Source: Pyricularia pennisetigena
Lineage: Eukaryota > Ascomycota > Sordariomycetes > Magnaporthales > Pyriculariaceae
Assembly (NCBI RefSeq): GCF_004337985.1
Contig: NC_043740.1
Location: 971,080 to 1,035,079, forward strand
Direction of reading: 5' to 3'
Length of the DNA: 64,000 nt
Positions 36,501-47,400 of the stretch are shown here, in pieces. Positions within the stretch are counted from its first letter, which is position 1. Every line of letters starts with the position of its first letter. A model generated the notes under the pieces. It saw only the letters and a program-made list of their open reading frames with translations. It searched no databases and was not told the origin of the DNA. The translations under genes and the position numbers were made by a program.

Positions 36501-38768
36501 CAGGTTATTATACCGCTGGAAAAACGCCAAAAATCTAATAAATTGGCTCCCCGCACCGAAACGGTGAAATTTTTAGCCCATTTATTAAATTTTACAGCGT
36601 TGGTTTACGCACCCGCTAGACGGGCCGTATATAAAACCTTTACAGTAAAAATTATAAAGGTTATAACCGCTGAAAATTTGGTTATTCCAGGGGAAACGTT
36701 ACAGATTTTAAAGGGGGAAAATACAGATTTAAAGTGGGATTTTAATTTTGAACCTGAAAACGAAATTAACAGCGTTCCAGCGGATAATTACCCCCTATAA
36801 AACCCTGAGAATACAGGGTATTTACCACCGGTTACAGGGCAATTACCACCCGTTACAGGGCATTTGAACCCTGAAAATACAGTGGCCGCCAGGTTTGTAC
36901 AACCTACTGTTCGCCCCCCAAAGCCTATAACGGTAGCGGTATTTAATCCAATATTTAAAACAACGGAAAATCCGGTGTTTTCAGCATTTGAAATATAGAA
37001 AATGGAGTTAAATTCGCAGTTCGAAAACCCAAATCTAATAAATATAAATTACATGCATTATTTCTGTTTTTAAGCTAAAAAAAATAAAGAAAAAACCCAC
37101 TAAAAATGGTAAACCAAATAATTACCAACAGGCTTTAAATAGCCCTGAAAATGTTAAATGGTTAGATATTTTAGCGTTTAAATTCGACCAAATCGTTATT
37201 GCAAAAACCTTCCGTTTTATCCCAAATATTAAAATGCCTATAGGCCGTAAACTGGTTTCTACCCGGCCGGTATTTAAATTAAAAAAGGATGAAAACAATA
37301 AACCTATAAAATATAAAATTAGGTTTGTTGTTAGGGGTTTGTTACAGGTCGAAGGCCTAAATTATATCGAAACTTTTGCTAGCACTAATATACCATTTAC
37401 CTGGCGTATACTATTAATTATAGCTAATGCACAAAATTGGGAAACAAAATAAATCGATTTTATCGGTGCGTTTTTAAATAGTGATTTTACCGACGTAAAT
37501 ATATATTTGCAAATTCCAAACGGTTTTAACGAATGGGTAAAAAATTGTAACCCTACCACCGCTAAGAATTTAGCGGAGATGGGTTATAACCCGAAAAGAT
37601 TGCAGGTTATACAGTTGGAGAAGGCGTTATATGGTTTGAAATAGGGTTAAAAAAATGGCAAAACAAATTTAAAACCCTATTTTTTAAAAAAGGTTTTAAA
37701 CCATTAATCTCTAATCCCGCTGTTTTTTATAACGTTAAATCCAAGCACTTTATCGTTATTTTTGGAAACAATTACCTGCTAATAGGTCCTAAATTGCAAT
37801 ATATTTAGGATTCAAAAGCCCGTTTTAATAAGGTATACGCGTTGGAAAACAGGGGCCCTGCAACCTACTTTTTAGGCGTTTAAATCATAAAAGATAGGCC
37901 TAAACGCCTATTTTAGCTCCATTAAAATTAATATATAAAGGAAGTATTAGCAACGTTCGGATTAGCTAATTGCAAACCTATGCTTATTCCTTTACAACCG
38001 GGTATGCTAAAATATAATGGGGGTAAACCCGTAAATACGCTGGAAGTCAAATTATTATAACGTGTTATCGGCACTTTTATGTATTTAATATTATTAAGGC
38101 GCCCGGATATCGGTTTTACGGTTTAGTGGCTTTTACGTTTTTTAACAAAAACCATTATAATCCATTTAACGGCAGCTAAAAACCTATAACGTTATTTAAC
38201 AGGTATTAAATCCTTATTTATTTGTTACGGAAATAAAGTTTTTAAAGCCGAATTACCACCCAATTTATTAATAGGGGGTTTTAAAGGTTTAAAATTACTG
38301 GGTTTTAGTAATAGCGATTTTGCCGGGGCTAGGGAAGATTTAAAATCCATTTACGGATATTTGTATACCCTATTTGGGGGCTTTATAACGTGGAAGTGCA
38401 AAAAGGTTAATATTATCGCTTTAAACACTCCAAAAACCGAAACCGATGCTTTAACGGAAACCCTGCGTAAAACATAGTGGTTTAAAAATTTATTTATAAA
38501 GATTAGACTACCTATACAAGGCCCTATTGCAATATTTGGAAATTATACAGGTTTTATAATTAACGCATATAACCCTACGCACCACCAACGTACTAAATAT
38601 ACGTTATTAAAATTTTAATACGTACGGGAATTAGTTACAAAAGGATTAATAACCTTAAAATACCTGGAATCCAAACTAATACCCGCTAATGGTTTAACAA
38701 AACCCTTAACGCTTCCAATTTATAAGGTTTTTTTAAAATTTATAAAGCTAAAACCCCTAAAAATTTAG
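33547..38768 (+). pseudogene. copia C polyprotein remnant
   Basis: Recognisable blocks along the plus strand: gag with NQYLRALEGIFLIWTERQR (34242-34613), acidic linker with DSDSETDTGKTLK (34637-34867), protease with YDIGNTYHIFANKQFF (active-site DTG now DIG), pre-integrase linker (35351-35644), integrase C-terminal region with HGQNGLTERSVKIILDRFRF (36237-36800), reverse transcriptase with VFKLKKDENNKP and FVVRGLLQVEGLNYIETFA (37234-37452), catalytic box reading FGNNYLLIG in place of YVDD (about 37765), and RNase H with SDFAGAREDLKSIYGY and KTETDAL (about 38310-38460). It ends at a TAG at 38766-38768. Dead by RIP. Confidence 0.85.
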
Positions 38769-39315
38769 TTTTTACCTATTAAATTTTAGGGCATTTAATT
38801 AGTTCGTTAATTAATTACCCATTATATTTCTTTTATTTGCAAATAGTTGATTCTTGTTAGCCCAATACCGGCCGTATTACCCGAATTTACCCTGTACAGG
38901 TTAATTAATAAGCAATTTATACCGACCTTATACCAGAAGTTGAATTAAAATTGAAAAAGCTCGTGTTTTGGGCGATTTACGCATTCGAAATACCCTAAAT
39001 AATATGTTTAATTTGGACTGTTACGAACGTATAACCAAATTAATTACCTGGTTTAATAATTAATTCCGTGGGTTAATATTATGCAAGTCGGGGGTTCGAA
39101 TCCGGGGGTTGTCACAATTTTGGGGGTTTTTTCCAATTCGGGGGTTCGTCCATTTCGGAGGTTACAGGTCGGTAAAAAAGGCTTAATCATCCAGGGGGTT
39201 TATATCGGGAGTTCGAGTGTGGTTGGGACATAAGGGGGATCTTTTTTTTTAAAGTTTTATTTTTATATACTTTTCTTTTTCGATTTTATATGAATAATAG
39301 CAAAAAAAGAGGGGG

Positions 39316-39872
39316 TATTAATTATATGCGTTATTTTGCATGTAATGGGTCCACTTTTATTTATATATAAACCATAATGAATAATGCCGAAATGGGGCTG
39401 CTAAAATTGTTAGATTTTCTGTTATATTTTATATGTTGCAGGAATTGCGATTTAAAATTAGCGAATGAAGTTTCACCCTATACCGGGTTTAATACCCACC
39501 CTGTATTTACGAGTTAATTACCCTGTACCGGGTTGAAATTTTCACCAAATCAGCAAATTAGTGCGAACCCAAAAATGGTTTGTATGGAAATGAGGGTATT
39601 TTTTCAACAACGCATACGAAATAATTTTTCGGAAAATCGTATGCGGTACCGGAACTTTTTGCGGGGTGCGGACCCCCATTTCGATGTCGGAGAGTATGTA
39701 AGGGAGATAAAGCAAAGTTTCCCCCACCAATGAATTAAATCTATTAATCCAAAAATTAGTGAACAATATAGTGCATTTAAACCCTGTAATTACAGGTCTT
39801 TACAACGCAACTAGCACCACGCCGCATTTAGGCTAGTGCCTAACCCCCTGTTAGCAACCCATATTGTTAACA
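39316..39872 (+). repeat. copia C 3' LTR
   Basis: 557 bp, TATTAATTATATGCG (TG changed to TA) to TTGTTAACA, preceded by the polypurine tract aaaaaaagaggggg. Confidence 0.92.
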
Positions 39873-40099
39873 GGGGGTAGTCTAAGCACTGAAATTAGTT
39901 AATCCAAATAATTTGTTTACGAAGTTGGTTTTCCTAATTTTCGTTATTATTGTCGTTTTTAGGTGAAATATGGGCTTGTTGGCCCGTTTTGCTGGACGTG
40001 GCAAAGGTGTTGGGAGTGTTATTTTTGAACGTTGTGGGGAAAAATATTTTAGGGTATTTTTCGATACATTTTCAACCAGACTATTAAACATGGGCAATT

Positions 40100-40565
40100 A
40101 ACGCATAATAAATAAAATATTAGATGACCTGTTTTCATCGTGAAATATAATTTGTTGAAACATTCAGCGTTTTAATTAGTGATTGAGGATTTTAATAGCT
40201 GGTGTGACATTATGATCAATTCCTGGGTAATTTTTAGGTGATAGCTGCTAAATAATCCTAAACTAGATTTGTTTATATGGCCATGAACGTGTGTAATATA
40301 ATTTATATTTCAAATGCAATCGCTTTTAATTAACCCAGTCTCTAATTGCCAACCGAGATTCCACAGATTACTTGAATCATTTCTTTTGGTGGTCACGTGG
40401 GGTCCCGTGATTTCCTCATATAAGCCTTGTTTTGCCGGCCGGTATTCTGTTTTAACTAATGTTGGGAGTGGTGTAACCCCACCTGGCCTATCTTGTGCCG
40501 ACCCAGCTCTTTGGTCGTAACACCCACTTAGCCTCCCTGGTACCCGCCCAACTCTCTGGTCGTGA
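40100..40565 (-). repeat. gypsy LTR remnants
   Basis: A reverse-orientation gypsy LTR of about 420 bp ends with CTTTGGTCGTAACA at 40522. Immediately after it (40523-40565) the tail of another gypsy LTR recurs (CTCCCTGGTACC...CTCTGGTCGTGAC). The left boundary is vague. The sequence between copia C and 40100 may be gypsy leader but is too decayed to assign. Confidence 0.6.
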
Positions 40566-40567
40566 CT

Positions 40568-40916
40568 AAGGCATTCCAAAACCACCCCACGGGGGCCCCT
40601 GTTAGCCCAAATCGGTNGGCCAGGCCAGGCCCAGAACTGAACGCGGGTTTTCTTGGCAACCCGCCGGCCGCCGTGAAAAACCCGTAAAAATAAAAATTGA
40701 ACAGATTTTAATTGATAATTTTATTATTTGAAACGAAAAAAATAACAAAATAATAATTCGAGGAAAAAAGATAAAATATATTTGTTAAATTTTTTTTATT
40801 TTTCTTAATTATTCATTTTAAAATAAAACGCGTGGGCCATTACGCGCCCCCGCCAAGAGCCTATGGGCTGGTGATCAGGGCTGGGCTAAATATGTTTTCG
40901 GGTTTTGGAATGCCTT
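40568..40916. mobile_element. small inverted-repeat element
   Basis: About 349 bp bounded by AAGGCATTCCAAAACC and its exact complement GGTTTTGGAATGCCTT. The interior is part GC-rich (40590-40680, one N at 40617), part AT-rich. Both sides carry GGTCGTGAC/GGTCGTAAC, the gypsy LTR end. It lies about 35 bp beyond the stop codon of the metalloprotease gene. MITE-like; family unknown. Confidence 0.5.
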
Positions 40917-40950
40917 GGTCGTAACACCCCTCCTCGAAATAAAACGCTAT

Positions 40951-41829
40951 TTAACAGGACTTATAGCGTGCACATTGTGCAAAAATAGCATAGCTGTCGG
41001 GATTTTTGATACTTTTTGTGCTATCCAGTCTTGATATCAATTAAAGTTTATTAGTATGAAATAATATTCAATCCATTTGTTTTTCGACGACTTACTTCTG
41101 AATTCCCTCCCATTCGTAACCATAATCTACATGCGCATCTAAAATTTTAAGTTTTTAGTTTCTGAAGAATTTTATAAATCAACTCGTGTGAAACTTTTGT
41201 CAATTTCTAAAAGCAAACTTACTTAAAACTATATGCGCTACTTCATGCAATATAACTGTATCTTGGTTAACTGCAGTAATCTTTTTGCTTTTTGCGGGGT
41301 GATTGAAAAAACGGGGGCATATAACAATTTGTTTAAATGCTATTCTTGCATAGCCCAGACTGTAAACACCATTTTCGACGCACCACCCGTCACTTATATC
41401 CCCGCAGGTTATAGATAGTTCGTCCGATGTTCTACTACATTCCCTGTAGATTTCGTTGAAATTGTTCTGAACAAGGTTTTGAATATTAGTGCGGTTAGTT
41501 TTAAATATTAATTCAAATAACCGATTGTCGCTTTTAACGGTGTGATAACCCAAAGAGGCGAGCAGGGCACAACTAAACAAAATATTTAGCATTTGTTCCC
41601 AATTCGTTTATGAGTTTTAAATTTACCTCTCCAGCGCGGCATAAATTTCGGAGGCCTGCGCATTTGAACATCCGGAGCTGCGGGTAATATAACCCCGTTT
41701 TTTTAGGGCCCCGTGGGTATGGTTTGGAATTGTATTTTCATTGTAAACTGGGTTTAAAGAGGTGCCGATATCTGTAAAGGCCAGAATTGCAACGGTCTGA
41801 AACAAAATAAGAATGAATAAGAAAAGCAT
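40951..41829 (-). CDS. secreted M35-type zinc metalloprotease, AVR-Pita-like effector
   Basis: Four exons on the minus strand: 41829-41627, 41572-41223, 41138-41096 and 41029-40951. The introns of 54, 84 and 66 bp have GTAAA/GTAAG donors and TAG/TAG/AAG acceptors; intron 3 has a textbook branch site ACTAATAAAC. All junctions join in phase to give 224 residues. Residues 1-18 form a signal peptide, ALKKR at 41-45 is a Kex2-like propeptide site, HEVAH at 177-181 is the zinc-binding motif, and HVDYGY at 187-192 supplies the aspartate ligand of the aspzincin (deuterolysin, M35) class. The C-terminal NPDSYAIFAQC and final cysteine are typical. The predicted role is secreted proteolysis. Sequence, length and exon number closely resemble AVR-Pita of the rice blast fungus, recognised by a plant immune receptor. 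No stop or RIP-type break, though it is embedded in RIP-destroyed repeats. Confidence 0.85.
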
Positions 41830-42349
41830 AATTGTGAAAATAATACCAATTGTGCAAAAGCTTTTAGTAGTAATTATAGTGTTAATTTAGCAAATAATAA
41901 TGTCAATTTTCACTTAGTGGATAATTAACTGGATGTTTGAAGTTGGAAGCAAATTTAGTCTCATTGTAAACAAAATCAAAGAAGGCGGAAATCCGTCGGT
42001 TATATAACACCGTTCAATCATTCATCATTCCAAATTTACTTGTTCAAAGTTTTAACGGGATATATCATTCGTTTGGTTTATTATTACGCTATTCAGAACC
42101 AATATTATTAGTATATGCCCTGCTAATAATATAAATCAAACTTTAAACTTGGTTATATAATCACTTATATACCCGCATACACCACCATTTCTAATTATAG
42201 CCAAACTACGCTTTAATGTTTGGAAAAATCCCACCCCTCCTACATTTGCTACTGTGGGAGGGATAAAAATATGTCCAGTTATATAATAGCGCAGTAATGT
42301 GGGCCTTGGGGACGTTGCCGATTTTGGTAATAATTGTGGCGGAAAAGTA
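41830..42349. other. 5' flank of the metalloprotease gene
   Basis: AT-rich. The minus-strand promoter and leader of the gene should lie here. No other gene seen; the 79-codon minus frame at 42136-42375 runs into the MITE and is not credible. Confidence 0.4.
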
Positions 42350-42754
42350 CTATGGTGGCAGGCAAAAAAAACCACCCCCTATCACCGTATATTTGTCGAT
42401 GTAACTTTCACGACGTTAATATAATTTGAGACTTTCGACCCACAGGTATTTCGTACTTTTTTTGCAGATATCGCAATTGTTAATTAATTTAACGATTTGA
42501 AAACCTAATATTATAGCCGCGATCGATTTTGTAATATATTTTATTATTAAATATTTAAAGCCGTAACGCCTTGTTTAGCCCTGCAAAAAAAATCGCTATT
42601 AATATTCACGTTAATCGCCATTATAACGAAACATTTTACCGAACCCCAACGAGCACGCGTCCGTACTATTATATAATGTTGGATCGGGGTTCCACCCACC
42701 TGCAAAGTCGCCACCACTGTTTAGGGATGGGGATTTTTACTCCTACCACCATAG
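42350..42754. mobile_element. TA-target MITE, family 1, copy 1
   Basis: 405 bp from CTATGGTGGCAGG to CCTACCACCATAG, with TA on both sides (42348-42349, 42755-42756). Copy 2 at 45299-45704 is nearly identical. A TA duplication and short inverted ends point to a Tc1/mariner or pogo-mobilised non-autonomous element. No transposase inside. Confidence 0.85.
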
Positions 42755-42931
42755 TAAGTTCAGGTATTTAAAATTTGCGCGAATAACAAGGTTGTTAAAA
42801 TTCACGCGTAAACACTAAACGCATGGGAGGGATTATTTACGTAATTCTTCAAAAGCATAATGCTGTGGGCCGTATAGGCGCTTCTAATTTTAGTGATAGT
42901 TTTGGAAAGAATTAAGCCGATTGTACGGTAA

Positions 42932-43999
42932 TGCTACGATCAAGGTATCGGGTAACCTGTTCTTAGCGTAAAGTAAAGTGGGTTAAAGCAACTAAGCGCT
43001 AGTCTGGGTAACCTAGGGTTAATCGGGGGTTTTTAATAACTGCGGGGTGAAATTATAATCGTTCTTAAAACAATATTAAATTTAACTAAAATATAAGATT
43101 AATTGCTGTTAAACAATGCTAAACTCGAATCATCTATATAATAATAAACGCGTTTTATATAAACTGTGTTCCTAATATAATATATATGCTATATTTTATA
43201 GCCAATATATATCCTTTGTTCTGCTACAATTAATATATTATATATCGGTTATGTTAATTCTTTGGTAATTACGTGGAATTACGTAATTTGTTTTATACAC
43301 TGGGGGGCTGTACGTTGTGGGCCCCCTCAAAGAGGGGGTAATAAAACCATGATTTTGTACAAAACCGTGAGACAGATAGTGTACAATATGTGATGGCTCG
43401 CCAACCCACTAACAAAAGCGGAGTACATTTAAATTCTTGAAATAATAACGGCTGCACCAATTTAGTTAGAAATAAACTGTAAAATAAGTTATATATTATT
43501 TTAAATGCAGAACTTTACCATGTTTTCTTACTATTTTGAGTTAAAAGTTTTTTTATATTTTATATAGCAATATTTGATTTTGAAAATATCAAGTTTATTA
43601 TAAACATTAAAAGAAATTAATAATATATTAGTAAACTATATTAAACAAAACGGTAAAACCGCAATGAAAATATAAAAACATTCTACATTTAAAATAACAT
43701 ATAATGGCCTTTTCCAATTATTTTTACCTAAATTGGTGGGGCCGTTATTATTAACAGAATTTAAATGTACTCCGCTTTTGTTAGTGGGTTGGCGAGCCAT
43801 TACATATTGTGCACTATCTGTCTCACGGTTTTGTACAAAATCATGGTTTTATTACCCCCTCTTTGAGGGGGCCCACAACGTACAGCCCCCAAGTAATCCT
43901 GTTCCTGTCGGTCGGTGTTTTTTTTTTGTCGAGTGTCGTTAGGAGGGGTGTGACCCCACCTGGCCTCACTGGTACCGGCCCAACTATCTGGTCGTAACA
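42932..43999 (-). mobile_element. solo gypsy LTR interrupted by a MITE
   Basis: A reverse-orientation gypsy LTR from TGCTACGATC to CTGGTCGTAACA with a perfect 5 bp duplication GGTAA (42927-42931 and 44000-44004). Without the 596 bp MITE it is about 470 bp. It arose from a full element by recombination between its LTRs. Confidence 0.88.
43298..43893. mobile_element. MITE with ~137 bp terminal inverted repeats
   Basis: A 596 bp element in the solo LTR. Arms 43298-43436 and 43758-43893 are near-perfect inverted copies (GGGGGCTGTACGTTGTGGG start; inner part with CCAACCCACTAACAAAAGCG). The centre is AT-rich and non-coding. TA on both sides (43296-43297, 43894-43895) is a likely target duplication, judged against the uninterrupted LTRs. 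The short open frames over the arms are shadows. Confidence 0.8.
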
Positions 44000-44004
44000 G
44001 GTAA

Positions 44005-45298
44005 GTACCTTGGTATTATAGGAAGAATTCCCCACCCATTTACAATAGAACGTTAAAAGCCTTATAGGTGCTCCCAGTTTTGGTAATAGTTTTTTTTGCA
44101 AAAGAGCCAACGTATTAAGCGGTAAGTATTGAAGGCTTCCCACGAACAGTTAGGTTCGTAAGGGCCCAAGCACATATATACGGTGATAAAGAGGGAGTTT
44201 TACGCCTAATACCGTAATATTTGAATCTTCCGTGAGAAATTAATCTAAGAAAGGCCCGATTATATATGAATAATCGCAGGGGAGAGTTTTTTTGCTTATT
44301 TCCGTGGTAAATACGCAATCCGAGTATAAACCCGAGAAATAGATTTTTAAAACAGTATAATGAAGCTTAAATGACCGAATCCATATAAACAGAAACAAAT
44401 TAACAACATATATAAGCATATAAAGAATTGTCGAAACTCAAATATAGTATCGAAGTGCAAACATCTAATGATTAAATTGTTGTTTAGATTTGGAAAGCAG
44501 CATATACCTGTAATTCAGTTTGAAAAAAAAGGTTATCACTTTAGCTGCCAATGGGATAAACATGAATAATTAACTGCTTTTTTAAAGTTAGATTTACGTT
44601 AAAATATTATATGTAAGCAAAACCCGCACTTACAGAACATAATAATTACCACCACTTTCCAAAGGCCTTCGATTTGATTAATTACGAACAAAATTCAAGC
44701 GTTTGCTTATTTATTTTAAAGTTCAAAATAAAAAACACAACTATATTAGTTCTTATACAGTTTTTCGAGTTAATAAGTACATGCGCCATTATATATTCGT
44801 TATTTAATATATCGATATAAACCTTAACTTAACTGTTTAGATACTTGGATCTTATATAAGACCCTTATCCGCTATACCGAGGCGTGTTTGGGTTTGGTTT
44901 AAATTTATGCAAAACTTTTCTTATATACCCCGTTAATATATGAGAGTATATGTAAGAGTCCGGTTGTTTGAGTTATATGTATAATAATGCAAATAGGTCT
45001 ATATTGTTTATATTATAGTATGAATTTAATTAATCAAATGAGTATGATTACACATGAAAAATTCTTAAAGCTGTGCTAATTTATCGAAAGATTTAAGAGT
45101 TTCAACTTTTTATTTTATTAAAATTTAACTCTGTTGGGCAGCTCAAACTGGAAGTGATATGATTTACGCATTAACAAAGCGTGACGAATCATTCAAAACA
45201 TAATGTGGATGCATAATAGCCCTAGCCAGGATAATAACATGGCCATTTTTCCTATACCACACCATTCCTAACTTTAATTGCAGCGCCTGCATTATATA
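44005..45298. other. AT-rich spacer
   Basis: No recognisable gene or RNA. Left of 44320 the sequence has moderate GC, but its frames have no domain or codon character. Confidence 0.4.
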
Positions 45299-45704
45299 CT
45301 ATGGTGGCAGGTAAAAAAAACCACCCCCTGTCACCGTATATTTGTCGATGTAACTTCTACGACGTTAATATAGTTTAAAACTTTCGACCCACAGGTATTT
45401 CGTACTTTTTTTGCAGGTATCGCAATTGTTAATTGATTTATCGATTTTATAACCTGAAGTTACAGCCGCGATCGGTTTTTTAATATATTTTATTATTAAA
45501 TATTTAAAACCCTAACGCGTTATTCAGCCCTGCAAAACAAAATCGCTATCAAAATTCACGTTAATCGCCATAATAACGAAACACTTTACCGAACCCCAAC
45601 GAGCACGCGTCCGTACTTTTAGATAATGTTGGATCGGGGTTCCACCCACCTGCAAAGTCGCCACCACTGTTTAGGGACGGGGACTTTTACCCCTACCACC
45701 ATAG
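45299..45704. mobile_element. TA-target MITE, family 1, copy 2
   Basis: 406 bp, CTATGGTGGCAGG to CCTACCACCATAG, flanked by TA (45297-45298 and 45705-45706). It aligns end to end with 42350-42754; most differences are transitions. Confidence 0.85.
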
Positions 45705-45799
45705 TATTTTACCTTATTATAGTCGGAAATATATATTTAAAATCCTAGTACTTTCCTAACGGGTGCGTGCATTATATCCTATATTGCCACGACTACCAC

Positions 45800-46150
45800 A
45801 TATTAATAATATGATTTGGTAATAAGGGAGACAGGCATTTAGCCTAATTGTGGCGTGGTGTAGTTTATGCATTCACTGCATCGGGTCAGGGTTAATTAAA
45901 ATTATATTAATGGGCGCAAAATGCATTAAAATGGGACTTTATACGCAAATAAATGATAAATTATTAGCCGGAAAACTTTGTGTTTTTTTCTTTTACATTT
46001 TCCAATGTCGAAATGGGGGTCCGCACGCCAGAAGACGATCCAGTTTCGCAGGTGGATTTCCGATATATTATTGTATATAGGTTTTCGAAAGAAACAACTT
46101 TATTTATGGTTCGTAAAACCGTGGTTCTATTAATACATCGTGGTAGAACT
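45800..46150 (-). repeat. diverged copia LTR fragment
   Basis: Shares with the reverse copia LTRs the blocks GGCATTTAGCCTAA...GGCGTGGTG and CCAATGTCGAAATGGGGGTCCGCAC followed by a GATTTCCG-like motif. It is too diverged to belong to the A/B/C subfamily. The open frames at 45850-46165 lie in it and are not genes. Confidence 0.5.
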
Positions 46151-46699
46151 CAGTATAAAGGGTGATAATAATATATCTCTCTATATTCGTATAGATTCGG
46201 TATATTTTCTATTTAAATCTGGCGATAACACGTTATTGTTTCACCTTCAAATAAAAACTTTACGTCCAGTCCGTACACCATTTTTAATTATCCAACTGTG
46301 GTCCGTGCACCGCAATCAATTATCCCGTTCCGCCGGGTCGGATTTTCCGCCCCGGATCTCTTTATTCCTATATACGCATTAGTAAAATTATTTCAATATT
46401 AGCAATTTCAATTTTAAACGCACGTACAATCAACCGCGATACCATTAATCACCTTTCCTTTTTTATTATTCGTACGCGGTAATAGTGCAATTTCGAACAT
46501 TTGACTATTTAATTACGTCAATTTAATTAACACTAATATTTTCTGCTATTTTACCGGTTATGCAATAGAAATCCCGTAATTGCGCGCGTACGCGCGTATG
46601 TGTTATTACTTCATAGTAAATTACGGTAATTTGCCTTTTATTATTTTCCGCAATGCGTTTGGTTAAAAACCTTTGAATTATTAGGTATTCGTAATTATT

Positions 46700-46990
46700 A
46701 TTAAAAACAGGCCTTATATAGGCCCTGCGACCGCACCTTAAGAGCAGTCGGCTGCGTTTTTTATGCGCGTAGCGAATTAAACAGCGGTTTAATCAACAGG
46801 CTATGAGATCCCGTGTTTGCGCCGACCTCCGAATCGGTCGCAAGTTCAAGTCCTGTTGCTTTCGTGCATATTTGCGCCTTAGTGGCAACAAGCAATTGCC
46901 CCTCGTTAGCCCAAACAACAAGTTTTACCCAATGGAGGCCAACCCACATTAGAGAACCTCACTATAACGTGAGGGTGCTTGTTTAGGGCC
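46700..46990 (+). other. SINE tail and tRNA-like, GC-richer block
   Basis: 46720-46760 repeats the tail of the type b SINE-like repeat. At about 46797-46858, CAACAGG and CCTGTTG can pair as an outer 7 bp stem, enclosing a CGACC...GGTCG arm and a B-box-like AGTTCAAGTCC. No standard D arm can be drawn, so this is tRNA-derived or a chance structure rather than a tRNA gene. Confidence 0.35.
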
Positions 46991-47054
46991 ACGTAATCTA
47001 AAAACGAACTTATTTTCAAGTTCGGGCTCCCTCAATAACGTTTAAGGGGTGGTG

Positions 47055-47143
47055 TTAAAAACAGGCCTTTATCGCACTAGTTAGTACTACGCCGCACCTA
47101 GGCTAATGCCTAAACCCCTGTCAGCAACCCATATTATAAACAA
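47055..47143 (+). repeat. copia LTR 3'-end fragment
   Basis: ACTACGCCGCACCTAGGCTAATGCCTAAACCCC...AGCAACCCATATTA matches the last ~80 bp of the copia LTRs in plus orientation. Confidence 0.65.
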
Positions 47144-47174
47144 TTTTTAGTCATTCCGCTTTTTAACGGAGTAT

Positions 47175-47400
47175 TAATCGCCGAAACGCCGCAAATACCT
47201 CGATAAACGGCGAAAATCGACAAATTATCCTCAGACCTAAACCAAAATGTTCCTGGGATGGACCTACAAGTACATGCAAAGCCACGATTTGAGCCACGGC
47301 TCAAAAGGTGGAGCTCTGGGCTTCAGGGATGAGCCCTGAGACTAAGCCATAACGTGGATCAATCGTGGAGCTCTTGGCTTTAGGAATAAGACCTGGGACT
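47175..47400 (+). repeat. SINE-like repeat, type b
   Basis: The shared module (GCAAATACCTCGATAAACGG...GACAAATTATCCTCAG) is followed by a segment in which GTGGAGCTCTGGGCTTCAGG and GTGGAGCTCTTGGCTTTAGG occur about 65 bp apart, a local duplication of the tRNA-like part. Confidence 0.5.

Larger units (their letters stand above)
32215..39872 (+). mobile_element. Ty1/copia LTR retrotransposon copy C, complete
   Basis: 7658 bp, with 557 bp LTRs at 32215-32771 and 39316-39872 and flanking GGGGGT on both sides. The order is LTR, primer site, ~775 bp leader, gag-protease, integrase, reverse transcriptase, RNase H, 3' leader with G-runs, purine tract at 39302-39315, LTR: the copia order with integrase before RT. 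The gag start ATG has become ATA at 33547-33549 and many internal stops exist, all explicable by RIP. It is the best reference for reading copies A and B. Confidence 0.92.

Noticed and set aside
41233..41418. Plus frame across the metalloprotease
   Set aside because: Shadow of exon 2; the minus strand has the HExxH and splice structure.
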